DNA from: Athripsodes cinereus
Lineage: Eukaryota > Arthropoda > Insecta > Trichoptera > Leptoceridae
NCBI GenBank assembly: GCA_947579605.1
Contig: OX388309.1
Coordinates: 13,772,713 to 13,836,712, forward strand
Reading direction: 5' to 3'
DNA length: 64,000 nt
Numbering within the stretch: position 1 is the first letter of the stretch; each line of letters opens with the position of its first letter. A program made the translations under genes and the position numbers. Shown here in pieces: positions 10,628-21,612 of this stretch. A model generated the notes under the pieces. That model saw only the letters and a list, made by a program, of their open reading frames with translations, did not search any database and was not told where the DNA came from.

Positions 10628-11445
10628 TGTAGCAATGTGGGCGAACAAATCGTAACAAATTTGTGGGCATCGTTTCGGGATATTATGAATTGTATATTCA
10701 TAGACCCTGGAATTTTAAATGTATTGTGTGGTGAATATGCCTAATCGTGAAGTTCAGAATTCTTATCTTTATTGTGTAATTATGTGTATTGATATTAATT
10801 GAAAATGTAATAATTTTGATGTGTGTATGTATATGAAAACAATTTTAAAAAATGAAACAGGAATCGTAAAATAGATAATTTAAATGTCCGTATTTAAAAA
10901 ATAAATGTATTGGTGTATAGCGCAAACGTTTGTCGCGAGTATTGTTATAATGTGGAGTAAAAAACCGATGCCGTATAGAAAGAATTGTATGGTGAAAATA
11001 TTCTGTTGTAAATGTCTCGTATTAAGCAGTAAACAAGACATCGAAAACCGACCTACATAACATAATGAAAATATAGTGTGTATCTATACGTCGCGTGTGC
11101 GAACGCCGTAAGAATAAATATAATATTAGAACGATAATATTATTATACCGCAGTATACATACCTACCTATACAACGTGTAGTATGTACCATCGAGAGCGC
11201 GTATGCAGAACACAATTGGGTGCAGTCAGTTTTTAAAATAGTGTAAACTATTCCGTTCGTAGGGAGAAGTCCGTTATTGAGAAATAAAACACAGCATAGT
11301 ATGTATGTACCTATACGTCGCATGAGAAAGAGAGACAGCGCGCAAACTTACCTCGACATTGTAATATTAAATGAACACACAAATCGGGAAGTCCAAAATA
11401 CTAGTAAAATGTATAGTTGAAAATAATAATATTGGAAGGAAACGA
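10628..11445 (+). other. 5' internal region of the large LTR element, non-coding
   Basis: AT-rich, with no gag-like frame. It ends where the AAAT-type tail of the nested Jockey element begins. Confidence 0.6.
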
Positions 11446-11718
11446 AATATTTATTTATTTATTTATTTATTAATCAGAGACACAAACAGAAAGTTGACAA
11501 AATACACACAAAAAAATAAAAACAACATACATTGATTCGGCCAGGCCAACCCCCCAATTAAGTGTGTCTACAGCATACACATATTAATGTTAACAAAAGA
11601 ATGATAGAAAAAAAAAAAAAAAAAAAAAACAATCAAACAAAAGCAGATCACAATCACCGCAGGCCCAGTACAAACTGAACCTGCACCAAACAAGCAACGA
11701 TCAAAAAAACAAAAAATT

Positions 11719-14625
11719 TCAACCTACAAAGATACCAAAGTTGGAGGCAACACTCCTTCTGAACACCGTCAGTGAATGACAAAAGACATCCGCACCATCC
11801 ACGCAATGTGAGCATAAAACATTATATAATCTACACATTCTGCTGATTGGACTATTTTGACTGACATTGTTACTATGTCTGTCCATTAAGAAAGTTCTTA
11901 GGTTACGTAGGCGGGGATTTGCTGCATAAAAATTCAATGAACTGACCGACACAGTATCTACATTACTATTGATCATTTTATGAAGCATAGTGAGATCCGC
12001 AAGTATTCTCCTGTCCCTCAGTTTATCCATCTTAAAAAAGGAAAGACGATCCTCGTAACTTTTCAAAAATCTACCCTGTCCAGCCCTATATGACAAACCT
12101 CTCGTGAAGCGTCTCTGGACCCTCTCTAATGCATCAATATGCACCTCGTACATTGGGGACCATATCAGCGAGTTGTATTCCAGAGAGCTACGAACCAAGG
12201 AATAATACAAAATCTGGAAACTGTTTGTTCTTTTAAATTTATGCGAAATACGACTTATAAATCCCAGTTTTCTATTTGCGCGCATGATGATATCATTATA
12301 ATGACCACGAAAACTAAGTTTTGAGTCTAATGTGACACCCAAATCACGTACTTCGTTCACTTTAGGTAAAGTTTCGCCCCCCAAGACGTAGTTAAATTCT
12401 ATAGGTTTTCTTTTATTTGTGAAGGTTATACTGTGGCATTTTTTAATATTTAGTGACATCTCGTTCAGTTCACACCATTCTGTCAACCTCCAAAGATCAT
12501 GTTGCAATTTCAGGCAGTCATTAATTGATACTATAGGGAGAAATATTTTAAGGTCATCAGCGTATAACAGTGTATGACAATCCAAAGCAACGGGCAGGTC
12601 ATTTATGAACATAAGAAATAGCAAAGGACCCAAATGCGATCCCTGGGGAACCCCCGAAGAGATCAGAGATGGTGGTGAATCAAATCCGTCGACAACTACA
12701 TACTGTGATCTATCATGTAAGTAAGATTCAATCCATCTTAATAAACCACCATGTATTCCACAAGCTTTGAGTTTGGACAAAAGCATTCGATGATTGACCT
12801 TGTCGAATGCTTTACTGAAGTCTGTGTAAATAGCATCGACTTGTATTTTACGATCAAAGGAGCGGGAAATGCAGGTGACGAATTCCAGAAGATTTGTGTT
12901 AGTTGATTTCCTCGGTACAAACCCATGCTGAGAAACACAAATATAACTCCGAAAGTGAGCAAAAAGTCTTTCATAAACAAGCTTTTCAAAAACCTTTGAG
13001 ATACAAGACAAAATACTAATTGGTCGATAATTAGTGACATCACTCTGGTCTCCAGATTTAAAGATGGGAGTTATCATAGCCACCTTCCATAGATCAGGAT
13101 AAACACCCTCATTAAGAGATTTATTGAATATTATGTTAAGTGGAATTGAAAGTTCAAAAGCACACTCTCTCAAGAAAATTGGGTGAATCTCATCTGGACC
13201 AGAACCCTTGTTTGGATCTAGCCTGCTTAATTGCTCAAGAACCTCACCCCTAGTTACACTAAAAATTCCCAATGTATTAACCTGATTTTGGTTATCAATG
13301 AAATCACCAGAGCCACCCCGAGATGAATCGTTAAAAACAGAAACAAAGTATTCTGAAAATAGTTCTGCAATTTTTGGACCTCCCTCAACGCGAACGTCCC
13401 CATGATGCATACAATTTGGAATTGAGTGGCCTTTACCCCCCTTAGATTTCGCGTATTCCCACAAGGGCTTAGTGGACACTGGTAATGAGTTCTCAATGCT
13501 ATCCATATACTTAGTGTAGCATTCGTGCAGGCTTTTCTTAGATCTCGCTCGAAGGCACGTAAACATTTGATAATCTGTAAGATTTCGAAATTTCTTCCAT
13601 TTTTTATGGGTTCTATCCTTTTCCTTCAGTAATTTTATAAGTGAACTAGAAAACCATACAGGACATTTATCCTTATTGTTTTTCTTTTTGGGAGTAAATT
13701 CTTCGATTATTTCACCTACAATATTATAAAAATGCTGCAAAGATTCGTTGCAATTCATATTCAAAAATAAACGTGACCAATCTAAAGATGATAATTTTTC
13801 CCGACATTGAACATAATCAGTTTTCCTAAAATTGAGTCTCACACGATCACGGTTATATTTCAGATAGTCATCACTACTAACAGATAAATTCGACAACAAA
13901 GCAGGGTGATATTCATCCAACCTGACAAGGGGTGCAGCCATAGAAACCCCCAAATGGAGATCCGACATGACCAAATCAAGCATTCTACCATTACAATTCT
14001 TGACATGATTAAATTGCTTAAAGTTACATAATGACAAAAGCTCCAAAACTAACTCTGCCTTCTGGCCACCAACACTCCCCCGCACAGTAGCCTCCGTATT
14101 ACTTTCATTCCAGTTGATGGAAGGAACATTGAAATCTCCCAATATGATGTTGTTAGATTTAGAACACGAGTTCATGCATATTGAACAGCAGTTATTGGTA
14201 AACTCAGAGAAAATGGGCAGGGGAGTGTCAGGAGCGAGGTACACAAGGCACAAGTTTAAGGTTGATTTTGAGTGATTAAATCTGATAGAAATCCATATAT
14301 CCTCAGCTTGAGTCTGCCATCCCGGTCTTGGAATTACGTTAATAGATTTTTTCACGGCAATTAACACTCCACCACCGTCACTTCGATGTGTAGATAAACG
14401 ATCTCTTCTATATACAGAGTATCTAGTGTCTAACAGCTCACCGTCCCTGACAGACTCGTTCAGCCATGTTTCAGTGAGGCATATTATGTCATAGTTATTG
14501 TTCAGTATTTCAAGTGACAATTCGTGTGTCTTAGATCTGAGGCCTCGGACATTCTGATAAAAAATATTAAGCTGCTTCTCGCCGATGCTAGATATACACT
14601 CATCTCTTTCATCAGTCTTAATCAT
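11719..14625 (-). CDS. Jockey-like ORF2: endonuclease-reverse transcriptase
   Basis: The protein has 968 residues and is uninterrupted. The N-terminal apurinic-type endonuclease has LNIFYQNVRG (19-28), catalytic-glutamate motif LTETW (50-54), LGDFN (162-166) and DEYHPA near 237-242 in place of the usual SDHxP. The reverse transcriptase includes IYTDFSKAFDKVNH, GVPQGSHLGPLLFLMFIND and catalytic YADD at 688-691. The C-terminal region has the thumb and a Cys/His-containing tail (CRLYNVLCSHC). Its role is target-primed integration of the element's RNA. Length and order match Jockey-clade ORF2. The ATG lies 4 nt beyond the ORF1 stop, so reinitiation or leaky translation is plausible. With a paired intact ORF1, this copy could be active. 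Confidence 0.95.
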   Translation of the reverse strand: MIKTDERDECISSIGEKQLNIFYQNVRGLRSKTHELSLEILNNNYDIICLTETWLNESVRDGELLDTRYSVYRRDRLSTHRSDGGGVLIAVKKSINVIPRPGWQTQAEDIWISIRFNHSKSTLNLCLVYLAPDTPLPIFSEFTNNCCSICMNSCSKSNNIILGDFNVPSINWNESNTEATVRGSVGGQKAELVLELLSLCNFKQFNHVKNCNGRMLDLVMSDLHLGVSMAAPLVRLDEYHPALLSNLSVSSDDYLKYNRDRVRLNFRKTDYVQCREKLSSLDWSRLFLNMNCNESLQHFYNIVGEIIEEFTPKKKNNKDKCPVWFSSSLIKLLKEKDRTHKKWKKFRNLTDYQMFTCLRARSKKSLHECYTKYMDSIENSLPVSTKPLWEYAKSKGGKGHSIPNCMHHGDVRVEGGPKIAELFSEYFVSVFNDSSRGGSGDFIDNQNQVNTLGIFSVTRGEVLEQLSRLDPNKGSGPDEIHPIFLRECAFELSIPLNIIFNKSLNEGVYPDLWKVAMITPIFKSGDQSDVTNYRPISILSCISKVFEKLVYERLFAHFRSYICVSQHGFVPRKSTNTNLLEFVTCISRSFDRKIQVDAIYTDFSKAFDKVNHRMLLSKLKACGIHGGLLRWIESYLHDRSQYVVVDGFDSPPSLISSGVPQGSHLGPLLFLMFINDLPVALDCHTLLYADDLKIFLPIVSINDCLKLQHDLWRLTEWCELNEMSLNIKKCHSITFTNKRKPIEFNYVLGGETLPKVNEVRDLGVTLDSKLSFRGHYNDIIMRANRKLGFISRISHKFKRTNSFQILYYSLVRSSLEYNSLIWSPMYEVHIDALERVQRRFTRGLSYRAGQGRFLKSYEDRLSFFKMDKLRDRRILADLTMLHKMINSNVDTVSVSSLNFYAANPRLRNLRTFLMDRHSNNVSQNSPISRMCRLYNVLCSHCVDGADVFCHSLTVFRRSVASNFGIFVG

Positions 14626-14629
14626 AAAG

Positions 14630-15589
14630 TTAGAGTTTATTTAGACAGTCCTTGTTGAAAATTGTGATCGCTTGAGAGTTTTCATCCCTTCGCATCAATA
14701 TCCTCCCATGTCGAACCCAGAGAAATTTGTAGCTTTTTGCTTTGGCAGCAAATCTTGCTGCAGCGTGAAGCTCTTTACCAAGTGGCGTTAATTGTTCACA
14801 AACGTAGATAGGACTATTACTCGGAAAGCCAATATGTCCAGCATTCAGCTTATTTCTAGGGTTCTTTTTGTTAAACATTCTGACGGCAGCTAGTATTTCA
14901 TCACGTACACGACCGCTATGCATTTCTACAATAATATTTCTAGGTCTGTCGCCCGCTGTGTTACGACTTCTCACTCTATGGCACTTTAGTATTTGCTCAT
15001 CCTTAATATTATAAGATATAGCAGAGCAAACCTTAGCAACGATTTCATCCACTCTTTCAGTTCTCGATTCTGGCACCATCTGAATTTCAATATTATGGGA
15101 TCTGTTATGCTGTTCGACATCACACATTCTTCCTTCCATCTTGGTGAGACTTTCCTTAAGCGAAGCATTTTCTTCAGTTAGCTTCCTGATCACGACAGAA
15201 TGCTCGTCATTTGCTTTAGTCAATCTGTCATATTCAGCAGAAAGAAACTCAACAGACTTTCCCAGCTCCTCCACTTTCAATACCAACTGATCCCTTACTT
15301 GGTTAAGATTCGCGTTAAAACTTGTAGAAAAATCTTCAAGTTTTTTATCGAAATACTTTTTGATTTTCTCGAAAAGAGGATCTTGTGATACATCAGTCTT
15401 GCACAGAGAACACTTCCATTTGTTTTTATTCATCTTAAGCATTGATCTGAAGGTTTCCTCCACCAATCCAGCGCATCCATAATGATACTTATTTGAGCAC
15501 CTACTACATGAGATTGCGTCATCCTGCGCGACATGCTTGTTACATCCCGAGCATTGCATTATGAGGAAGGTGTTTATATTACACTGCAC
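14630..15589 (-). CDS. Jockey-like ORF1: PHD-finger, coiled-coil, FP25K/L1-ORF1-like RNA-binding protein
   Basis: The protein has 319 residues. A complete C4HC3 PHD-type zinc finger is formed by Cys13, 16, 28, 31, His36, Cys39, 60 and 63. Residues about 70-165 are a heptad-rich coiled coil, likely for trimer or multimer formation. Residues about 170-319 resemble the RRM-plus-C-terminal domain arrangement found in LINE ORF1 proteins and baculovirus FP25K-like proteins of insects, with KCHRVRSRN, RPRNIIVEM and LGKELHAAARFAAK motifs. The protein probably binds element RNA, and the PHD finger could contact histone tails. The frame starts at 15589, but Met11, just before the zinc finger, is also a plausible start. 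Confidence 0.9.
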   Translation of the reverse strand: MQCNINTFLIMQCSGCNKHVAQDDAISCSRCSNKYHYGCAGLVEETFRSMLKMNKNKWKCSLCKTDVSQDPLFEKIKKYFDKKLEDFSTSFNANLNQVRDQLVLKVEELGKSVEFLSAEYDRLTKANDEHSVVIRKLTEENASLKESLTKMEGRMCDVEQHNRSHNIEIQMVPESRTERVDEIVAKVCSAISYNIKDEQILKCHRVRSRNTAGDRPRNIIVEMHSGRVRDEILAAVRMFNKKNPRNKLNAGHIGFPSNSPIYVCEQLTPLGKELHAAARFAAKAKSYKFLWVRHGRILMRRDENSQAITIFNKDCLNKL

Positions 15590-15650
15590 AGAATATAGTG
15601 ACCGAAGATAAATTACGCTCAGTATGTTTATTGATAAGTGACAGCTCAGT

Positions 15651-18600
15651 ATGCACCCACTCTATATAAAGTTATCTATGATTGTGCAGAGAAATAAAGA
15701 GACATCAACGAGCAGTCAAGAGCGAAACCTGAAGCTATGCGCTACAGCATACCCACTTTGTTTGAAAAAAAAGTGTACATCAAAATATCTTGATAACCAT
15801 TGATCCCAGACTACTGCTGTCGCGGAGTTTTTGAGGTGTCTCGATGAGCTTTATTCAATGGTATATGTTGCTCCTCATCAACTTCAACTGGAAAAGCGGC
15901 GTTCCGGAAAATTGTGAAAAAAACTTTTCTTTTAGGTATATCTCCTGTATCAGAAAATTCTGATCATTGTTTTACACTTTGCTTTATTTCCCTTGAGAAA
16001 TGCTTTTGATTGATATATAACACGGCTATATTGGGTAGGTTTACCTTGATGGATGCCAGCTGCTGACACTCTGGCTCCGCAGCCAATGCAGATAGAGGAC
16101 CACTACCGCGAGATGAAAAGTGCGCGGCACTGAGGCGCTTTCACTGGGACAGGTTTGGAGAATATAGCACCTCGAGTTCTTGCAGCGTCACAGATAACAA
16201 GTTTTATGATGACAGTTCATCCACCTTACTCACACCTAGCCCCTTCTAGTTCCTCACAAGCACTTGTATCACTTCACCAATGGATAAAGAATGTCTGTAG
16301 CTTCACAATGATATAATAGACTATTAGAATCTCTCGTTTCTTTCACACAAAAAGGTTATAAAACACGGAGCGCAAAAAAATACGTCATTCCTTTGTTTGT
16401 TTAAAAATATATGTACCTACCTATACTGTAGTATGTATAGTAAACCATTTTGTACAAGTAAATTTGTTTTGCCGGTAAGCAGAATTTTGTGGTAATGTTA
16501 TTTTAATAGTAAATTCATTTTTTGAACTGAGAATAAAAATCGATATTAAATTGAATTAAATTTTTTGAAACAGTAAAATGTTGTATTTGGAATAAATATC
16601 TTTATTGAACTCTTGGAGAAATAATATTAAATGAGCGTTGTTGTGTAAAATTATGCGTAGTAGAATTTTGATAAGATTATGTGCGTACGTAGTGATGTGA
16701 CGAAATAATAATGATGAATAATATTAAACAAATATTTTTGTTTTGAGAAAATTAAAGTTAAAAATAAATCGAAATAAATAATGTTAAACCTTCACGACCG
16801 TTCACGAAATTTGAAATATAAATACAGTTAACCCTTAGTGAAACATGACCGAATTTGTTAACCCTTTGTGAATAATAATTGAATTTTTTAATGTCAAGTA
16901 TTAGTGAACTATAACTGAATTTTTGAATTTAGTTAAGAAACAGTTAACCCTTTGAAGACCATCGTTGAAAATTTTGACATTAACGTAAATAGTAGAATGA
17001 TGTTTTGTAAATTTTTTTTTGGAAGTTAAAGAAGTAACCATGTAACAATGTAGAATTTTTGCTGTTGAATATTAACCCGGAATTTGTTATCTTTTGTGAA
17101 GTAATTAATTTTCTTGAAATGTAATAATGTGACTTTTGCGGCTTATTATCAGCGTGACATATTGAAGTAACCTATGCCTTGTTTATTTGAGAACTGAGTC
17201 CGTTAAGTGAATTGTCCCGTTAAGGTAAACTAACGAACGCTCTTTGATAAAAAAATGAGTTATGTTTATGTAATATGTGAAGCCGTGGTAGGAGAGATGT
17301 GTTTAAATACTTTTTTTGTGACTTTTGTGTAATCAATATAGAGACGATGTTATCTGGATGTGTGAAAGATAAATCGTAATGCTCTTTTTGATGAATGTAG
17401 ACAATGTGATTGCTAATCGTTCATGCCTATTATTTTGAAGTTTGAGTTTATATGACGTTTAATTCCGCGTAGGACACGTAGTAATCTCTTATGAATTGTA
17501 ATTGGAAATGTTTGGATGTAGTATATCCTTGTTAAATTGAATAATTTTGTGACTTTGTGAAAATTTGTTTATGTTGCTTGAATACATTGGAAAATGTGAT
17601 AGAACATTTTGACATTGAACGGGTATGGCTTTTGAAGGACACAGAATAAAACCTGTAGTGGAATGTTGGCTGCAGATATTCAATGGGATAATTTTGATTA
17701 ATTGTATGTTAGTGAATAAAGATGATGTATGAATCTGTTTATGAAAGGTGAGCCCTGTATGAAGAAGTAAATGTTGAATTTGAATAATGATGTATGTAAA
17801 GAATTTATTGAACTTGTAACTTGTATATTGTGTAGCAAAGATCGAAAGTTGTTCAATGTATTTGTCATGTATTAAGCCTGTGTGAGGGTAGCTCCCTCTG
17901 AGATTATCTCTTTGTGAGAAATCTGTCTCTGTGTGAGAACTGTGTCTATGTAATATGCGTAGAAGGATTTGACGCCAATAATGAATATCGGTTACTGTAA
18001 ATGTGATTGCAGTCGTCGTGATGTACCATTATGTCATGTCTGCGTGTAAATTGTTTTTCTAATATGTATATGTCCTTATTATGTATGATTTCTTTCTGTG
18101 CTTTGCCAATATCTTTGTATGGTACATGGTACATGAAATCACTTGTATATGAGTGCTATTAAGCTTAATGGGTTAAATGAAGCGTAAATGTGGTATCTCT
18201 AATTCCATCTATACAAAATTGTTTATATCTATTTAAATTCCTTTGTGTTGCTTTTCCCTTGTTGGATACATGTAACCGGAATCGAAAATGATGTAAACCA
18301 ACTTCTTAAGTATGTAACTTTTGTTTTATATGTTTGTCATGTTTAAAATGTTAACTTGTCGTCGATCGTAGTAAAGGAATCCACCAATGAAACGTACGTA
18401 TATTGATAAATTGAAAGAAAGAATTTTATCACCATGTAAAACGAACCGTATATTGTAACGTAATAACGATCCTGAGTTTCGTATAAGGTTGTATTGTAAA
18501 ATGTTTAAAGTTGTTGTTTTCATAGCCTGTGTTTTTCGTATACATGCACATATGCACATGTCTATATATATACACACCTCTATGTACTATTATATTGTTA

Positions 18601-19053
18601 TGATTGTAGCTCTCAAACTTTTGTTAGGAGCCCCGTACTAAAACAACCAATGTGAATTTTGTGTTATTATTAAGAAGTGTAAGTCAAAATATGAAAACAG
18701 TTCGCATCAATTTTGACTATGGGCAATTTACCGCGAGTGTTTAATAATAATTGAACGGGCTATAGGATGTAAGAAACATTGTAATAGTATATAAGCTACC
18801 ATTTTTTTTGAATTGTTTGTCTGTAATTGGGTACCTATATGGTTGCTTATGTATCCAATGGTTCTCAACTTTTTATGTAACCAGTGGTACTCAACTTTTT
18901 ATGTAACCAGTGGTACTCAACTTTTTATGTGACCAGTGGTATTCAATCTTTTCATGTAACCAGTGGTTCTCAACAATTTTTTGTAGTGGTTCTCAATTTT
19001 TTTTGTATAATTGGGGAACTTGAAAATTTGTCGCTTCTCTTCAAATTTTCAAG
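15651..19053 (+). other. 3' internal region of the large LTR element, non-coding
   Basis: AT-rich, without a gag-pol frame. A GC-richer patch at about 16030-16270 has no recognisable protein and could be a relic of another insertion. At about 16800-17110 a motif of the type aaccctt(t/a)gtgaa recurs irregularly four to five times. The tandem array at 18856-19000 is listed separately. Confidence 0.6.
18856..19000 (+). repeat. Tandem array of about 26-bp units, just before the polypurine tract
   Basis: Five to six imperfect head-to-tail copies of a unit containing ccagtggtactcaac and tttttatgtaa, decaying towards the 3' side. There are no spacers, so it is a minisatellite inside the LTR element and not a CRISPR array. 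Confidence 0.85.
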
Positions 19054-19071
19054 AGGGGCCGAAAGGGAGAA
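19054..19071 (+). promoter_or_regulatory. Polypurine tract for plus-strand priming
   Basis: A purine-rich run, gaggggccgaaagggaga, ends one base before the TG of the 3' LTR. This is the expected position of the RNase H-resistant primer for plus-strand DNA synthesis. Confidence 0.8.
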
Positions 19072-21608
19072 TGCTACGCATTAAATAATCGCTGCGGAGA
19101 AGTTCATACTGGCTAATGTTCCTACAGTCATTTGTTGTCTGTGAGTCTTCCGTAATAATAATAATAATTGTACGTTACAAAGAACACGTGACTGGCTGAT
19201 GCTTCGATCTGCACACGGCACAACATCGTATGTTTCTCATTCCCTTGAAGACCAACCGTTTGTTGAATAGAACGCGTCTTTTTGAAATCAGTTACCCGCA
19301 AACCATGGCATAGGTTGGACGAAAGAAGGGTTTGTCCCTTCCCGCCTTTGTCGCGAACAGCGATGTGCGTAACTCCGACACAATAATAATACTAACAATA
19401 ATTATTTAATAGTACTTAACTTCATAATGTGATAAACAAGTGTGTTGCCCTCTGTTGTACGTAAAACAATTCTTATTGTGTGTCGTTAATAATGTACTTT
19501 AAATATCTGTGTTAGTTTTACGTGCGCGACCAATCATACCGCCAATATCAAGGAACAATAATAACGATTAATAATTAATAGTAATTAATAAACAGAATAA
19601 TGTTATAGACAAGCTTATATTCTATTCGAGATATATATAGACTACGATTCTAATGGTGATAATGATAATATTTGGAAGTTTTGAGTATAATAATATATGT
19701 TGGTTTTGGGCGTGGTTTTTGCTGTTGCCGCCATTATTCATAACCGTGTGAAATTAGATAATCCATTGTTTCTGAACAAATATTCTATGTTAGGAATCAT
19801 GAACAATCACATAAACTGTTCTTTCTACTTTCCCAGTATTGTGAATTTGATTGAAATTGCGAATGTGTTCCTAAATCTTCAGCGTGTACAACTTCACCTC
19901 GGATAGTCAGTATATCGCGTAGCGGTGATTTACCGATATAACTCGCATTACAATGTGAACTGGGTAATCCTCTAGTAACTTCTCCGGTCCATACCCTTGT
20001 CAAAAGAGTGATTAAAAGACTAGCTGAGTATTTCTGAAAGGACTATTGAAATAGAGACGCCTTCTGCCTTTTACACTGAGGATATTGTAGGAACGTATAA
20101 GATATCCCATGTCTCTTGAGAAGTAGTGATCTCTTCCGTCTTGAGGACAGGATCTATCAGATTCTGACACCACCACACCCCTGTACGTCTTTGAGTATAA
20201 CCAGCGACCGCCATAGTAGCATCAGAGTATGTTCCTTTCACGATCCTGCCATCTTCCGTCTATGAGTGCAAAATACGTCATCAATAACGTACTCGTCTTT
20301 GTGTTATTCTTCTCCTGCTCGCCTGTCTATCTGTAAGTGACTATATTACTACTGTATATGGTATATGTTGATAATTTTTTCATAACTAAGTTCATATTAT
20401 CGTTGAACTATCTATATATTAATTTCCTTTGTGTAATAATTTAAGATTTTGAGTTTGAATGAAGAATGAATGATTCCAATTAAATATTTATAAATCACTT
20501 GATAAACCAGGTATTGATTTATATTGATAATACCAAGGATGGTGTATTTAATAATTACCATTGTGTGTTTTACTGTCTCTATCCAAATATGGCAATACTT
20601 TCATAATTTTGCGTATTGTATGGAATAATATTCCCTACAAATTTACTTTGAAAGTAACTGTCTTGTTATGTAATGTATATGTTTACACAATAAATGTAAA
20701 TCACTTACCATATGATATCTTTCTGTTGAAATTCATTTTGTATACCCACAAGTAGATTCAATACTCTTATTAATACTAAAGTACATCTCTCCGCCTCCTT
20801 GTATATAATCTTCCAATAACCTAGTTATACTTGGAGTAGTTAGGTCACAAAGGTTCAATTCCTTGATCAACCAATGGATGAAAGACCCTATTATTTTACT
20901 ATGAAAGCAACAAAGAGTTAAAGGAATGGCTCCACTGATGGAAATAATATATCCACTTTCTTGGAAAGGTCTGATGTACTTATGATAATCTTTGTTCCAC
21001 TTGATATAATTTTTTATTGTTTACTTGGAAATATTTATCTATAATTCTACTCAAGGAAAGATATAAGTAGAATCTTTGCAATATAAAGTATGCTAACAGA
21101 AGAAACATTATTGCATAAATTACCTAAGTATTCTATAATGATATGATGACCATAAGAAAATGATGAAACCGAAGGATAAAGAATTCTCTGAACTTTACGT
21201 AAGTATAATATGTATAATTGAAGTATGTAACTGACACCCACACACAATGCATTCCTCTTGCACAGACTAAGTAGAATCATACCTAGACATGAACTTGAGC
21301 CAAAATATTAATCTGTTTTACTTGCAAATATAACTGTAACTTTCTTTATATACTTTCTCTATCATATAATTTTCTATGTGTTTCGCTTACGTACATTGCA
21401 AAATGTATGTAGCGAAGCTGGGGGTTACGAGCCAAATTGTATATTTTCTTATGTACCATTCATGTATATACTTTTATTATGTATGTATAATGTAAATTCA
21501 TTTCTTTAAATATTTGACAATAGATTTCATTTTGATAATATACTTTCTCCTTTGATAATTTTGTATAATGAAGTGATGCGATCGTCCTAGTGGGACGATA
21601 TCGTGTCA
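19072..21608 (+). repeat. 3' long terminal repeat, large LTR element
   Basis: Gap-free copy of 8070-10606, with three visible mismatches at 19349, 21544 and 21601. It is preceded by the polypurine tract and followed by the right target duplication acat. Confidence 0.92.
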
Positions 21609-21612
21609 ACAT
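21609..21612. repeat. Right target-site duplication of the large LTR element
   Basis: acat, identical to 8066-8069. Confidence 0.75.

Larger units (their letters stand above)
11446..15650 (-). mobile_element. Jockey-like LINE, apparently full length, nested in the large LTR element
   Basis: On the - strand the order is a 5' UTR (to about 15650, boundary uncertain), ORF1 (15589-14630), ORF2 (14625-11719), and a 3' UTR ending in an AAAT-repeat tail (11446-11472). Both frames are intact. ORF1 and ORF2 are separated by 4 nt between the ORF1 stop and the ORF2 ATG. An internal A-run, read as T on the element strand, lies at 11611-11634. I could not identify target duplications. It lies wholly inside the internal region of the LTR element, so it inserted later. 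Confidence 0.85.
8070..21608 (+). mobile_element. Large non-coding LTR retrotransposon (LARD-like) with 2.5-kb LTRs, carrying a nested Jockey element
   Basis: Two direct repeats of 2,537 bp, 11,002 bp apart, each begin TG and end CA. They are flanked outside by the same 4 bp (acat at 8066-8069 and 21609-21612). The internal part starts with a degenerate primer site (10610-10627) and ends with a polypurine tract (19054-19071) directly before the 3' LTR, which fixes the + orientation. Apart from the nested Jockey insertion, the internal region has no gag, protease, RT or integrase frame. It therefore looks like a non-autonomous large retrotransposon derivative that would need enzymes in trans. 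A 4-bp duplication is common for Ty3/gypsy-type integrases. By eye the LTRs differ at only three positions, so insertion was recent. Confidence 0.88.

Noticed and set aside
18856..19000. CRISPR-like regular repeats
   Set aside because: Units are head to tail without spacers, in a eukaryotic retroelement; a minisatellite.
8070..21608. Segmental duplication as explanation of the two 2.5-kb repeats
   Set aside because: TG...CA ends, matching 4-bp flanks, polypurine tract and primer-like site at the expected places all favour LTRs.
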